Counted from the stretch's first letter, positions 7,815-16,374 are shown. The stretch: DNA of 64,000 bases from Mycobacterium asiaticum (GCF_001673315.1 NZ_LZLQ01000124.1:186001-250000), one strand, 5' to 3'. Program-made: numbers and translations. The notes: generated by a model from the sequence alone, not told the origin.

Positions 7815-8030
7815 CTAACCTGTGCCGCGACCGGTCTGCTGCTGCAACTCCTCGATCAACTCCGAGGCCTGCGCCTTGGTCAGATCGTCCGGCACACTAC
7901 GGCCGGCCTCCTGAGCCAGCGTGCTCACATAGCTGCGCTGCGGACCGGTCATCGGTTCATCGCCCGTTACCCAGTTGGCGGGGTCCTTTTCGGGATTCTC
8001 CTGCGGGGCTTGCTGCGCGTTGTTACTCAT
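7815..8030 (-). CDS. DUF3072 family small protein
   Basis: A 71-residue acidic, hydrophilic protein: MSNNAQQAPQENPEKDP, then NWVTGDEPMTGPQRSYVSTLAQEAG, and a helical end TKAQASELIEELQQQTGRG. The TGDEPMTGPQRSYL-like core and the SELIEELQ tail are typical of DUF3072 proteins of actinobacteria, whose function is unknown. The ATG at 8030 begins the conserved part; a longer in-frame reading to 8207 adds unrelated residues. It is divergent from the TIGR03085 gene, with 85 bp between them. Confidence 0.8.
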   Translation of the reverse strand: MSNNAQQAPQENPEKDPANWVTGDEPMTGPQRSYVSTLAQEAGRSVPDDLTKAQASELIEELQQQTGRGTG

Positions 8031-8115
8031 GCATCGCGGATAACCGTCGCACATACATTCGAAACGTGCGCCTGCGGCACCATAGTTATCGACCGTCGAA
8101 ATGATTGGAGACGAA

Positions 8116-8736
8116 GTGTCCGTTGCACGACGCGAGCGCGCCGCCTTGGTAGAGACCATCCTGGCCGCGGGACCCGAAGCGCCGACGCTCTGTGAAGGTT
8201 GGCGCACCCGCGACCTCGCCGCTCATCTGGTGATCAGGGAGCACCGGTTGGATGCCGGGCCTGGCATTCTTATTCCGTTCTTCGCCGGCCACACCGAGAA
8301 ACTGCAGAACCGGGTCGCCGAAGACACCGAGTGGGAGGAGTTGGTGGAAAAGATCGCATCCGGTCCGCCCGCCTACTCACCTTTCAAACTGCTCGACCCG
8401 GTGGCCAATGTCGCCGAAATGTTCATCCATCACGAGGACGTGCGGCGCGCCGGAACCGATTGGGAGCCACGCCAACTCGAACCCAAACTCGTCGCCGGTC
8501 TACGACGGACCCTGGGACTGATGGCGCGACTGACGTTGTCCAAGGTGCCGGGGCGCGTCGCCCTGCGCACCACCGACGGCAAGACGGTGCTGATAGCCGG
8601 CCACGGCCCGGCCGTCACGGTGACCGGCCAACCTGAAGAGTTACTGCTGTTCGCCGTCGGCAGGACGGCTCGAGTCGACTTCGACGGCGACGAGCAGGCG
8701 ATCCGCGACGTGCAGAACGCCCCTAAGAGTCTGTGA
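8116..8736 (+). CDS. TIGR03085 family metal-binding protein (DinB/maleylpyruvate isomerase-N fold)
   Basis: A 206-residue protein of the DinB-like four-helix fold. It begins ARRERAALVE and has TLCEGWRTRDLAAHLVIREH, where His residues supply metal ligands, and FIHHEDVRRA, the third ligand site. This set matches TIGR03085. Relatives in the wider fold include mycothiol-dependent enzymes, so thiol chemistry is possible but not shown. The GTG at 8116 is preferred over ATG 8101 because GGAG (8107-8110) stands 5 nt before it and the family usually begins with M-S-x-A-x-R-E-R. It lies upstream of the iron-regulated operon but has its own promoter region. Confidence 0.85.
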   Translation: MSVARRERAALVETILAAGPEAPTLCEGWRTRDLAAHLVIREHRLDAGPGILIPFFAGHTEKLQNRVAEDTEWEELVEKIASGPPAYSPFKLLDPVANVAEMFIHHEDVRRAGTDWEPRQLEPKLVAGLRRTLGLMARLTLSKVPGRVALRTTDGKTVLIAGHGPAVTVTGQPEELLLFAVGRTARVDFDGDEQAIRDVQNAPKSL

Positions 8737-8760
8737 CCGGGGCAGGATCCGTACACGCGG

Positions 8761-8790
8761 TTGACGGTGTGTAAGGTAACCCTTAGTTTA
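8761..8790 (+). promoter_or_regulatory. IdeR box and promoter of the tetR-irtA-irtB operon
   Basis: The 19-mer TAAGGTAACCCTTAGTTTA (8772-8790) matches the IdeR consensus TWAGGTWAGSCTWACCTWA at 16 of 19 positions. A -35-like TTGACG lies at 8761-8766, with a weak -10 TAGTTT at 8784-8789 after a 17-nt spacer, so the box would cover the -10 element. Iron-loaded IdeR would therefore repress the operon, as known for irtA in M. tuberculosis. The start codon of the TetR gene follows 34 nt downstream. Confidence 0.75.
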
Positions 8791-8824
8791 CGGGGGTAAC
8801 TAACCGCATCGAGGGGTCAGCCGG

Positions 8825-9538
8825 GTGGAAACGATTGCTCAGCGCACCGGCGGCCGGCCAGCGCTGATAGCGGTGGACGACGTCCTGCGCGTGGGTCGCG
8901 AGCTCGGTATGCAGCGTCTGAGCATCACCGCTGTCGCCGGCCGGCTCGGCGTCTCGGCGACCGCCCTGTATCGGCACATCGAGAGCCGCTGGGCGCTTGA
9001 GCGACTGGTCGGCGAAAGCCTGCTCGCCGAACTTCGGTTAGACGATGACCCGGACGAGAACGTCGAGCAGCACTTACTGTCATTCGGGCTTCAGCTGTGG
9101 CACTTCACCGTCGAGCACCCCGGCCTGGGGGCCTATCTGCAGGTGCTGTTTCCGCGCGGCGACGCCGGAATGCGGTTGCTGGTCGCGGAAGTAGACGCGC
9201 TGAGCCGACGCGGGTACGGCGAGGACGCGGCGATCGTGCTGGCCAGTGCCGTTGCCACGTTGGCGATCAGTCTCGCCTGCCGAGAAGAGAGCAATGCCAG
9301 CACGACCGGCGGTGAGCAAGCCGACCGGTTCGCGCAGGAGCGCGACGCCGCCAATCGTCGGTTGGCCGGTGATGAGCGGCTCGGGGCCACCCATGTCGGC
9401 CTGCCCGAACTGTCGAGTTCGACATACGTGCGGTTGTTGCTTGCCGCGTCGATCCGGGGTCTGGTCGGTGACATTCCGCCGGGCCGCCCGATCTTGGAAG
9501 TCGTGGCGGCGCACACCGCCGCGGGAGAGGATCGTTGA
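8825..9538 (+). CDS. TetR/AcrR family transcriptional regulator, first gene of the irt operon
   Basis: A 237-residue TetR-type repressor. The N-terminal DNA-binding domain carries the helix-turn-helix ITAVAGRLGVSATALYRHIESRWALE at about residues 37-62. The C-terminal half is a variable, mostly helical ligand domain. The start is GTG at 8825, 34 nt after the IdeR box. Its stop overlaps the irtA start (TGATG), so it is co-translated with the importer. M. tuberculosis does not have a TetR gene in its irtAB operon. It may sense a siderophore, haem or another small molecule, or regulate the operon a second time; the ligand cannot be seen. Confidence 0.88.
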   Translation: METIAQRTGGRPALIAVDDVLRVGRELGMQRLSITAVAGRLGVSATALYRHIESRWALERLVGESLLAELRLDDDPDENVEQHLLSFGLQLWHFTVEHPGLGAYLQVLFPRGDAGMRLLVAEVDALSRRGYGEDAAIVLASAVATLAISLACREESNASTTGGEQADRFAQERDAANRRLAGDERLGATHVGLPELSSSTYVRLLLAASIRGLVGDIPPGRPILEVVAAHTAAGEDR

Positions 9539-12114
9539 TGGCACGCGGATTTTCGGGGGCGATGCTCAAAGGCTTCGGTGCCCGCGACCACATGGCGACG
9601 GTGATCGAAACTCTAATGATCGCACCGCATTTCGTCCGGATACGGATGGAGTCGCCGACACTGTTCGAAGACACCGAGGCCGAGCCGGCCGCTTGGCTGC
9701 GATTCTGGTTCCCGGATCCGAAGGGGTCCAAAACCGAATTCCAGCGCGGCTACACGCTTTCCGAAGCAGACCCGGCCAGCGGTCGTTTTGCGGTCGACGT
9801 GGTGCTGCACGAGCCCGCGGGGCCGGCCTCGACCTGGGCGCAGACCGTGCAGCCCGGTGCCACCATTGCGGTCACGTCGCTGATGGGTTCCACCCGGTTC
9901 GATCCGCCCGAGGAGCAGCCGGCCGGCTACCTGCTGATCGGTGACTCGGCGTCGATTCCCGGCATGAACGGGATCATCGGAACCGTCCCGCGGGACGTCC
10001 CGATCGAGATGTATCTCGAACAGCACGACGACAACGACATCCTGATCCCCATCGCCGAGCACCCTCGGTTGCGGGTGCATTGGATCGGCCGGCGTGACGA
10101 CAAGTCGTTGGCCGACGCCATCGAATCTCGTGACTGGTCCAACTGGTATGCCTGGGTCACCCCGGAAGCCAACACGCTGAAAAACGTTCGCAAAAGGCTG
10201 CGTGACGTGTTCGGGTTCCCCAAGTCCGAGGTGCACGCCCAGGCGTATTGGAGCGCCGGCAAGGAAATGGGCATCAGACGTGACGAGGAAACCGAGGCCG
10301 CCGGTCAAGCCGGCAACGAGCAATCGGAAAACGTTGTCGAACAGCCTGAGCCTGAGATTGCGCGGGGCAGCTGGCGCGCTCAAGCCGCGGGTCAGTTGCT
10401 GGCGCCGCTGCGCGGGGCGCTGATCATCTCCGGGGTGCTGCAAGCCGTCATTACCCTGGTGCAGCTGGCCCCGTTCGTGCTGCTCGTCGAATTGTCCCGA
10501 CTGCTGGTCGCCGGTGCCAATGAATCCCGGTTGTGGAACATCGGAATCGCGGCGGTTTCGCTGTTGGGGCTGGGCACCCTGCTCGGCGCGGCGCTGACCC
10601 TCTGGCTGCACGTCGTCGACGCACGCTTCGCCAGCGGACTGCGATCGCGGTTGTTGGGCAAGCTGTCTCGGCTGCCATTGGGCTGGTTCACCGCACGCGG
10701 ATCGGGTTCGATCAAGCAGTTGGTCCAGGACGACACGCTGTCGCTGCACTATCTCGTCACACACGCCATCCCGGATGCGGTGAACGCGGTCGTCGCGCCG
10801 CTCGCAGTGCTGCTGTATCTGTTCGTCGTGGACTGGAGAGTGGCGCTGGTGCTGTTCGGACCGGTCCTCGTCTACCTGGTGACGTCGTCGGCCTTGATGA
10901 TTCAGTCCGGCCCGCGCATCGCGCAATCCCAACGGTGGGCGGAGAAGATGAGCACCGAAGCCGGCGCATACCTCGAAGGCCAACCGGTGATCCGCGTCTT
11001 CGGAGGCGCGGCCGCTTCGACGTTCCGGCGTCGCCTGGACGAATACATCGGCTTCCTCGTTGCCTGGCAGCGTCCGCTGGCAGGCAAGAAGACCATGATG
11101 GATCTGGCCACCCGTCCGTCCACCTTCCTGTGGCTCATCGTCACAGCCGGCACCCTGCTGGTGACGACGCACCGCATGGACCCGGTGGACCTGCTGCCGT
11201 TCCTGTTGCTGGGCACCACATTCGGTACCCGGCTGCTGGGCATCGGCTATGGGATCGGCGGTATTCGCGGCGGTATGCTGGCCGCCCGGCGCCTCCAAAT
11301 CGCGCTCGCCGAACCCGAACTCGAGGTCGAGGACCGCCCGGGTGAATCGTCCCAGGACGCAACCGTGGTGTTCGACCGGGTGAGCTTCGGCTACCGGCCG
11401 GGCGTCCCGGTGATTTGTGAGGTGTCATTGGAACTTCGACCAGGCACGGTCACCGCTCTGGTTGGGCCGTCCGGCTCGGGTAAGTCCACGCTCGCTGCGC
11501 TGCTGGCCCGGTTCCATGACGTGCAGCAGGGTTCGATCCGGGTGGGCGGAAGTGACATTCGCGCGCTGACCGCCGACGAGCTTTACAGCCGTGTCGGTTT
11601 CGTCCTGCAGGAGACCCAACTCGTGCACGGCACCGTCGCGGAGAATATTGCCTTGGCCGTGCCCGATGCCACCATCGCGCAGATCCAGGCCGCGGCCCGT
11701 GAGGCACAGATCCACGATCGCATCCTGCGCCTGCCCAACGGTTACGACACCGTTCTGGGCGCCAGTGCCGCGCTCTCGGGCGGGGAGAAACAACGACTGA
11801 CCATCGCTCGTGCAATCCTGGCCGACACGCCGGTACTGATCCTCGACGAGGCCACCGCATACGCCGACCCCGAGTCGGAATACCTTGTGCAACAAGCACT
11901 TAACCGACTGACTCGAGATCGTACCGTGTTGGTCATCGCACACCGGCTGCACACCGTCACCGGGGCCGACCAGATCGTCGTACTCGACCACGGCCGCATC
12001 GCCGAGCGTGGCACCCACGACGAGTTGCTCGCTGCAGAGGGCCGCTACCACCGACTTTGGGAGACCGGCCGGCCGATGTCGGCCTCGGTCGCAGCACAGG
12101 GGGCGGCACGATGA
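9538..12114 (+). CDS. irtA: IrtA: siderophore-interacting FAD domain fused to an ABC exporter-type half-transporter
   Basis: An 858-residue fusion. Residues 1-260 are a siderophore-interacting (SIP) ferric reductase domain with the flavin-binding RGYTLSEADP and the later LLIGDSASIPGMNG. Residues of about 290-590 are the six-helix ABC membrane domain. The nucleotide-binding domain follows, with Walker A GPSGSGKST (643-651), signature LSGGEKQR (746-753), Walker B ending Asp770-Glu771, and the H-loop IAHRLHTV. With IrtB it forms the heterodimer that imports Fe-carboxymycobactin and reduces the iron in the cytosol. Its start overlaps the TetR stop, and its stop overlaps irtB (ATGA). It is the counterpart of Rv1348. 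Confidence 0.96.
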   Translation: MARGFSGAMLKGFGARDHMATVIETLMIAPHFVRIRMESPTLFEDTEAEPAAWLRFWFPDPKGSKTEFQRGYTLSEADPASGRFAVDVVLHEPAGPASTWAQTVQPGATIAVTSLMGSTRFDPPEEQPAGYLLIGDSASIPGMNGIIGTVPRDVPIEMYLEQHDDNDILIPIAEHPRLRVHWIGRRDDKSLADAIESRDWSNWYAWVTPEANTLKNVRKRLRDVFGFPKSEVHAQAYWSAGKEMGIRRDEETEAAGQAGNEQSENVVEQPEPEIARGSWRAQAAGQLLAPLRGALIISGVLQAVITLVQLAPFVLLVELSRLLVAGANESRLWNIGIAAVSLLGLGTLLGAALTLWLHVVDARFASGLRSRLLGKLSRLPLGWFTARGSGSIKQLVQDDTLSLHYLVTHAIPDAVNAVVAPLAVLLYLFVVDWRVALVLFGPVLVYLVTSSALMIQSGPRIAQSQRWAEKMSTEAGAYLEGQPVIRVFGGAAASTFRRRLDEYIGFLVAWQRPLAGKKTMMDLATRPSTFLWLIVTAGTLLVTTHRMDPVDLLPFLLLGTTFGTRLLGIGYGIGGIRGGMLAARRLQIALAEPELEVEDRPGESSQDATVVFDRVSFGYRPGVPVICEVSLELRPGTVTALVGPSGSGKSTLAALLARFHDVQQGSIRVGGSDIRALTADELYSRVGFVLQETQLVHGTVAENIALAVPDATIAQIQAAAREAQIHDRILRLPNGYDTVLGASAALSGGEKQRLTIARAILADTPVLILDEATAYADPESEYLVQQALNRLTRDRTVLVIAHRLHTVTGADQIVVLDHGRIAERGTHDELLAAEGRYHRLWETGRPMSASVAAQGAAR

Positions 12115-13865
12115 TCCGCACCTGGATCGGCTTGGTACCGGCGGACCGCCGCGGCAAGGTCCTGAGTTATGCCGTGCTTACGGTCATCTCTGTAGTGGTG
12201 CGTGCAGTGGGCGCGGTGCTGCTGGTGCCGTTGGTGGGCGCCCTGTTCAGTAATTCGCCGGACCGGGCGCTGGTGTGGCTGGGTTGGCTCACCGCCGCGA
12301 CGGTACTCGGTTGGATAATCGACACCTCTACCGCGAGAATCGGTTTCGATCTGGGCTTCTCCGTCTTGGACCACACCCAGCACGACATCGCCGACCGGTT
12401 GCCGGATGTGCGGTTGGAGTGGTTCACCGCGGAGAACACCGCGACGGCGCGGCAGGCGATTGCCTCCACTGGGCCCGAACTCGTCGGACTGGTGGTGAAC
12501 CTGCTCACCCCGCTACTCAGTGCGGTGCTGCTGCCGGCGGTGATCGCGCTGGTGTTGTTGCCGGTCTCCTGGCAGCTCGGCGCGGCCGCGCTGGCCGGCG
12601 TGCCGCTGCTCCTGGGTGCGTTGTGGGGTTCGGTGCGGCTCTCCCGTAAGGCCGACGCCGCGGCCGGCGCGGCCAACAGCGCGCTGACCGAGCGCATCAT
12701 CGAGTTCGCCCGGACCCAGCAGGCGTTGCGCGCGGCGCGGCGCGTCGAGCCCGCCCGCAGCATGGTCGGCGACGCGTTGAGCGCCCAGCACAGCGCGACG
12801 CTACGGCTGCTGGGCATGCAGATCCCGGGCCAGCTGTTGTTCAGCATCGCCAGCCAGTTGGCGTTGATCCTGCTCGCCGGTGTCACTACGGCACTGACCG
12901 TGGGCGGAACGCTCTCGGTACCCGAGGCTGTCGCGTTGATCGTGGTGATGGCCCGCTACCTCGAACCCTTCGTGACGGTCAGTGAGCTGGCACCAGCCCT
13001 GGAAACCATCCGTGCCACACTCGGTCGGATCCGCTCGGTGCTTACCGCGCCGGCACTGGGCTCCGGAAACGCCGTCCTGCGTGACGCTACCGCCGCGCCG
13101 TGCATCGAATTCGACGACGTTTCTTTCAGTTACGACGCGTCTTTCAGTTACGACGGCGGCCCCCCGGTACTGGACAGGGTCAGTTTCTCGTTGCAACCCG
13201 GGACCGCGACCGCGATCGTCGGGCCGTCGGGCTCCGGAAAGAGCACCATCCTGGCGCTGATCGCCGGATTGCACCAACCGACCAGTGGCCGGGTGCTCAT
13301 CGACGGCGTGGACGCCATCACACTGGATGCCGGCGCCCGCCGGCGCGCCAGTAGCGTCGTCTTCCAGCACCCATACCTCTTCCACGGAACGATTCGGGAG
13401 AACGTGCTCGCCGGTGACCCGGACGCCGATGACGAGCGGTTTGCCCGGGCTGTTCGGCTGGCCCGGGTCGACGAGCTCAGCAGCAGACTTCCCGACGGGG
13501 TGGATACGGTTGTGGGCGAGGCCGGATCGGCGCTGTCCGGCGGCGAACGCCAGCGGGTCAGCATCGCGCGTGCGCTGCTGAAGGGTGCGCCGACACTGTT
13601 GGTCGACGAGGCGACCAGTGCTCTCGACAACGAGAACGAAGTAGCTGTGGTCGAGGCCCTGACGGCCGATCCCCATTCGCACACCCGGGTGATCGTGGCC
13701 CACCGGCTCGCCAGCATCCGGCACGCCGACCGCGTGCTGTTCCTGGAGAACGGTCGCGTGGTCGAGGATGGCGGCGTGGATGAATTGCTCGCTGCCGGTG
13801 GACGTTTCAGCGAGTTCTGGCGTCAGCAGCACGAAGCTGCCGACTGGCGGATCCTGGCCGGGTAG
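12111..13865 (+). CDS. irtB: IrtB: ABC half-transporter partner of IrtA
   Basis: A 584-residue ABC half-transporter: a six-helix membrane domain (about residues 10-300), then a nucleotide-binding domain with Walker A GPSGSGKST (371-379), signature LSGGERQR, Walker B TLLVDEATSAL and H-loop VAHRLASI. It pairs with IrtA for carboxymycobactin import in the inner membrane. The ATG at 12111 overlaps the irtA stop. The A-loop region is odd: six codons (S-F-S-Y-D plus one) are duplicated in tandem, giving Tyr341 and Tyr347 where one adenine-stacking Tyr is normal. The frame is kept and all later motifs are intact, so it is probably functional. Confidence 0.95.
   Translation: MIRTWIGLVPADRRGKVLSYAVLTVISVVVRAVGAVLLVPLVGALFSNSPDRALVWLGWLTAATVLGWIIDTSTARIGFDLGFSVLDHTQHDIADRLPDVRLEWFTAENTATARQAIASTGPELVGLVVNLLTPLLSAVLLPAVIALVLLPVSWQLGAAALAGVPLLLGALWGSVRLSRKADAAAGAANSALTERIIEFARTQQALRAARRVEPARSMVGDALSAQHSATLRLLGMQIPGQLLFSIASQLALILLAGVTTALTVGGTLSVPEAVALIVVMARYLEPFVTVSELAPALETIRATLGRIRSVLTAPALGSGNAVLRDATAAPCIEFDDVSFSYDASFSYDGGPPVLDRVSFSLQPGTATAIVGPSGSGKSTILALIAGLHQPTSGRVLIDGVDAITLDAGARRRASSVVFQHPYLFHGTIRENVLAGDPDADDERFARAVRLARVDELSSRLPDGVDTVVGEAGSALSGGERQRVSIARALLKGAPTLLVDEATSALDNENEVAVVEALTADPHSHTRVIVAHRLASIRHADRVLFLENGRVVEDGGVDELLAAGGRFSEFWRQQHEAADWRILAG
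13122..13155 (+). repeat. in-frame 18-bp tandem duplication inside irtB
   Basis: TCTTTCAGTTACGACG occurs at 13122-13137 and again at 13140-13155, with period 18 bp. It duplicates six codons just before the Walker A motif, including the A-loop tyrosine. The spacing from the second copy to Walker A is the normal one, so the first copy looks like the extra one. Confidence 0.9.
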
Positions 13866-13918
13866 CTGCCGCGGGACGGGATGCCCGAAGCTCATGCCGT
13901 ATGTCTTACAGTTGTGCC

Positions 13919-14995
13919 ATGAGCGCGCTGTTGTCGATTCCGCGGTACCCCGCCGATGTCACGCCGGAGTGGCTGTCCTCCGCGCTCAGTCACCGGGGCA
14001 ATCCGGTGCAGGTGTCGCACACCGACGTCGTCGCGATCGGTACCGGACAGACCGGGGCCACTTACCGGGTGACGACGACCTATCGGACCGATCCGGGTGA
14101 TCTCCCGCAGACCTTCGTGATCAAGCTGCCGGCCCAGGATGACACCGTGCGGGACCGCGTTGTCTTCGGTTACCGCAGCGAATGTGCCTTCTATACCTCG
14201 GTGGCGGATCGGGTGAGGGTGCCGGTGCCGGAGTGCTTCTATTGCGAAATCACCGATGATGCAATGGAATACGCTTTGCTGCTGGCAGATCAGGCACCCG
14301 CCGTGCAGGGTGATCAGCTCGCGGGTTGTGGGGAGCGGGAGGCGCAGCTGGCCGTAACCGCCCTGGCCGGACTGCACGGACCCAGTTGGTGTGACCCAGT
14401 GTGGGTGGATCTGCCCGGCATCGCGTTCGGACGTCCGGATGACGAATCCGCCAAGGGTCTTGGTGATGTCGCGAAGATGAGTGCCGACATCACCCTGGAC
14501 AAACTCGGTACCCGGATGACCGCCGAGGACCGCGAAACATTCGCCGCGGCAATGGCATTGGTGACGCCGTGGTTGCTTTCCGAGCGGGACCGCTTCGCGC
14601 TGCTGCATGGTGACTACCGACTGGACAACCTGTTGTTCGATCCCGAACGCACCCGGGTGAGCGTGGTGGACTGGCAGACACTCGGTATCGGCCTGCCCGC
14701 CCGGGACTTGGCATATTTCACCGCCACCAGCCTTGACTCCGAGCTGCGCAAAGTCATCGAAGCAGACCTCGTCGACAGCTACCACCAGGCCCTGATCGGG
14801 CACGGTGTCACCGACTACGACCGCGAAACCTGCTGGCGGGATTACCGACTCGGCATGCCGCACACCGTGTTGATCTCGGCGTTGGGATTCGCGTTCGCGA
14901 CCGCGACCGAGCGCGGCGACGACATGGTGTTGACCATGCTGCGGCGCGGGTGTGAGGCGATCCGCGACTTGGGCACCTTGGACTTGATCGGCTAG
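13919..14995 (+). CDS. aminoglycoside phosphotransferase-fold kinase (DUF1679/ecdysteroid-kinase-like)
   Basis: A 358-residue protein of the APH/choline kinase-like fold. The catalytic loop LLHGDYRLDNLLFD contains His230 and Asp232 with the Asn needed for metal, followed by the VVDWQ metal motif. An N-terminal lobe has the VIKLP lysine strand. Such proteins phosphorylate small hydroxyl compounds; in mycobacteria many have unknown substrates and sit next to lipid or sterol genes. ATG at 13919 is chosen as the start nearest the conserved PADVTPEWLSSAL; an in-frame ATG at 13901 is possible. It is convergent with the following acyl-CoA dehydrogenase. An antibiotic-resistance role is not supported. 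Confidence 0.85.
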   Translation: MSALLSIPRYPADVTPEWLSSALSHRGNPVQVSHTDVVAIGTGQTGATYRVTTTYRTDPGDLPQTFVIKLPAQDDTVRDRVVFGYRSECAFYTSVADRVRVPVPECFYCEITDDAMEYALLLADQAPAVQGDQLAGCGEREAQLAVTALAGLHGPSWCDPVWVDLPGIAFGRPDDESAKGLGDVAKMSADITLDKLGTRMTAEDRETFAAAMALVTPWLLSERDRFALLHGDYRLDNLLFDPERTRVSVVDWQTLGIGLPARDLAYFTATSLDSELRKVIEADLVDSYHQALIGHGVTDYDRETCWRDYRLGMPHTVLISALGFAFATATERGDDMVLTMLRRGCEAIRDLGTLDLIG

Positions 14996-15037
14996 GTAGC
15001 CGAACCCACCCTCGGCGAGAGAACCGGCGAGAGAAAA

Positions 15038-15053
15038 TACGCGTATGCGCGTA
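15038..15053 (+). terminator. perfect hairpin in the convergent intergenic region
   Basis: Between two convergent genes, TACGCG (15038-15043) and CGCGTA (15048-15053) pair perfectly around TATG. A 12-bp-period direct repeat CGGCGAGAGAA precedes it (15013-15023 and 15025-15035). It may act as a terminator for either strand, but there is no T-tract. Confidence 0.35.
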
Positions 15054-15109
15054 GATCGCTGATCAGTCGCGTCGATCCCTTGTCAGCACGACGTGGGCGA
15101 CTGGACCCG

Positions 15110-16270
15110 TCACCGCTGTGCTGCCTTCACCAATTGCCCGCCGATGATCAGTCGCTGGATCTCGCTGGTGCCCTCGTAAAGGCGAAGCAAGCGAACATCA
15201 CGGTAGATCCGTTCGACGGGCACCCCGCGCATGTAACCGCTGCCGCCATGAATCTGGACCGCGAGATCGGCGACCTTGCCGGCCATTTCGGTGCAGAAGA
15301 GCTTCGCCGCCGACGGCGCGATCCGCCGGTCGGAGTTAGCCACCCACTGGCGTGCGGTGTCGCGGACCAGCGCCCGACCGGCTAGTACACCGGCTTGTTG
15401 ATCGGCGAGCATCGCTTGCACCAACTGGAAGTTGCCGATCGGGGTACCGCCCTGCGTGGCGGTCGCGGCGTAGGACACGGATTCATCGAGTGCGCGTTGG
15501 GCCGCGCCGACGGCGATCGCCGCTATATGCACCCGGCCCCGGGCCAACGAGGTCAAGGCGGCCCGATATCCGATGTCCTCGCTGCCCCCGATCAGTGCTG
15601 TGTCGTCGACGCGGACTTCGTCGAAGTTGACGTCGGCTGTCCAGGCACCCTCCTGGCCCATTTTGGCGTCCTTGGTGCCCACGCTGACCCCGGCCGCGTC
15701 CGCCGGGACCAGAAAGACAGCGATACCGGGACCTTGGTCGTCCGCGGGCCGGGTGCGGGCGAATACCACGAACAGGTTCGCGGTGGGGGCGTTGGTGATG
15801 AAGCGCTTCTGTCCCGAGATAAGCCAATCCTGGCCGTCCCGAACGGCTTTGGTCTTTAAACCGGCCGGATTGGAGCCGGCCCCTGATTCGGTGAGCGCGA
15901 ACGACGCGACCACATCACCGCTGGCAATCCCCTGCAGCCACCGTGCTTTCTGTTCGTCGGTGCCGAACCCGACAAGAACCTGTCCGGCAATGCCATTGTT
16001 CGTGCCGAACATCGACCGCACCGCCAGCGACGTGTAACCCAACTCCATTGCCAGTTCGACATCCTGCACCAGGTCCAAGCCGAGGCCGCCCCACTCCTGC
16101 GGGATGGCGTAGCCGAACAATCCCATCTGCTTGGCTTGCTCGCGCAGGTCGTCTGGGACCCGGTCAGTGTCGAGGATCTCCTGTTCGCGCGGCAGGACCG
16201 CGGTACGCACGAATTGGCGGGTCTGCGCCAGGATTTGCTGAAAATCCTCGTCGGCGACCTCGGAAGTCAT
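15110..16270 (-). CDS. acyl-CoA dehydrogenase (FadE-type)
   Basis: A 386-residue flavoprotein that oxidises acyl-CoA to enoyl-CoA. The family blocks are present: FALTESGAGSNP (FAD/substrate binding), FITNAPTANL, the C-terminal GGSGYMRGVPVERIYRD, and catalytic Glu366 in LYEGTSEIQRLI. The ATG at 16270 is preceded by a good ribosome binding site (GGAG, 8 nt upstream); the longer reading to 16348 would run through the palindromic operator. It is divergent from fabG2, so both are probably under the same regulator. The substrate chain is not evident. Confidence 0.93.
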   Translation of the reverse strand: MTSEVADEDFQQILAQTRQFVRTAVLPREQEILDTDRVPDDLREQAKQMGLFGYAIPQEWGGLGLDLVQDVELAMELGYTSLAVRSMFGTNNGIAGQVLVGFGTDEQKARWLQGIASGDVVASFALTESGAGSNPAGLKTKAVRDGQDWLISGQKRFITNAPTANLFVVFARTRPADDQGPGIAVFLVPADAAGVSVGTKDAKMGQEGAWTADVNFDEVRVDDTALIGGSEDIGYRAALTSLARGRVHIAAIAVGAAQRALDESVSYAATATQGGTPIGNFQLVQAMLADQQAGVLAGRALVRDTARQWVANSDRRIAPSAAKLFCTEMAGKVADLAVQIHGGSGYMRGVPVERIYRDVRLLRLYEGTSEIQRLIIGGQLVKAAQR

Positions 16271-16307
16271 GCCGGTGCTCCTTCGGCGAATGGGTGCGGG
16301 ATGCTCG

Positions 16308-16330
16308 ATATCGTATATGAAATACGATAT
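16308..16330. promoter_or_regulatory. perfect palindromic operator between acyl-CoA dehydrogenase and fabG2 operon
   Basis: ATATCGTAT (16308-16316) and ATACGATAT (16322-16330) are exact inverted arms around the 5-nt spacer ATGAA. The site lies 37 bp from the minus-strand start and 44 bp from the plus-strand start. The AT-rich dyad stands out from the GC-rich surroundings. The GntR gene that ends the plus operon (20747-21439) is the most likely ligand-responsive binder; this is inferred from position only. Confidence 0.65.
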
Positions 16331-16374
16331 TCGACGATGGGTGCCCAAACCTGGGCCATGACATATAGGGGCGA

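Noticed and set aside
5776..8030. Integrated element with integrase and attachment repeats next to tRNA-Leu
   Set aside because: Low GC and the tRNA suggested it, but there is no integrase and I could not find a repeat of the tRNA 3' end nearby.
9613..11298. 561-codon open frame on the minus strand
   Set aside because: It lies entirely antisense to irtA, reads as low-complexity Gln/Arg/Asp sequence and has no recognisable domain; it is a shadow of high-GC codon bias.
12801..13895. 364-codon open frame antisense to irtB
   Set aside because: No domain or ribosome binding site, and full overlap with a well supported ABC transporter gene.
13919..14995. Aminoglycoside-resistance kinase
   Set aside because: The fold fits the wider kinase family only; nothing ties it to antibiotics, so only the fold-level name is given.
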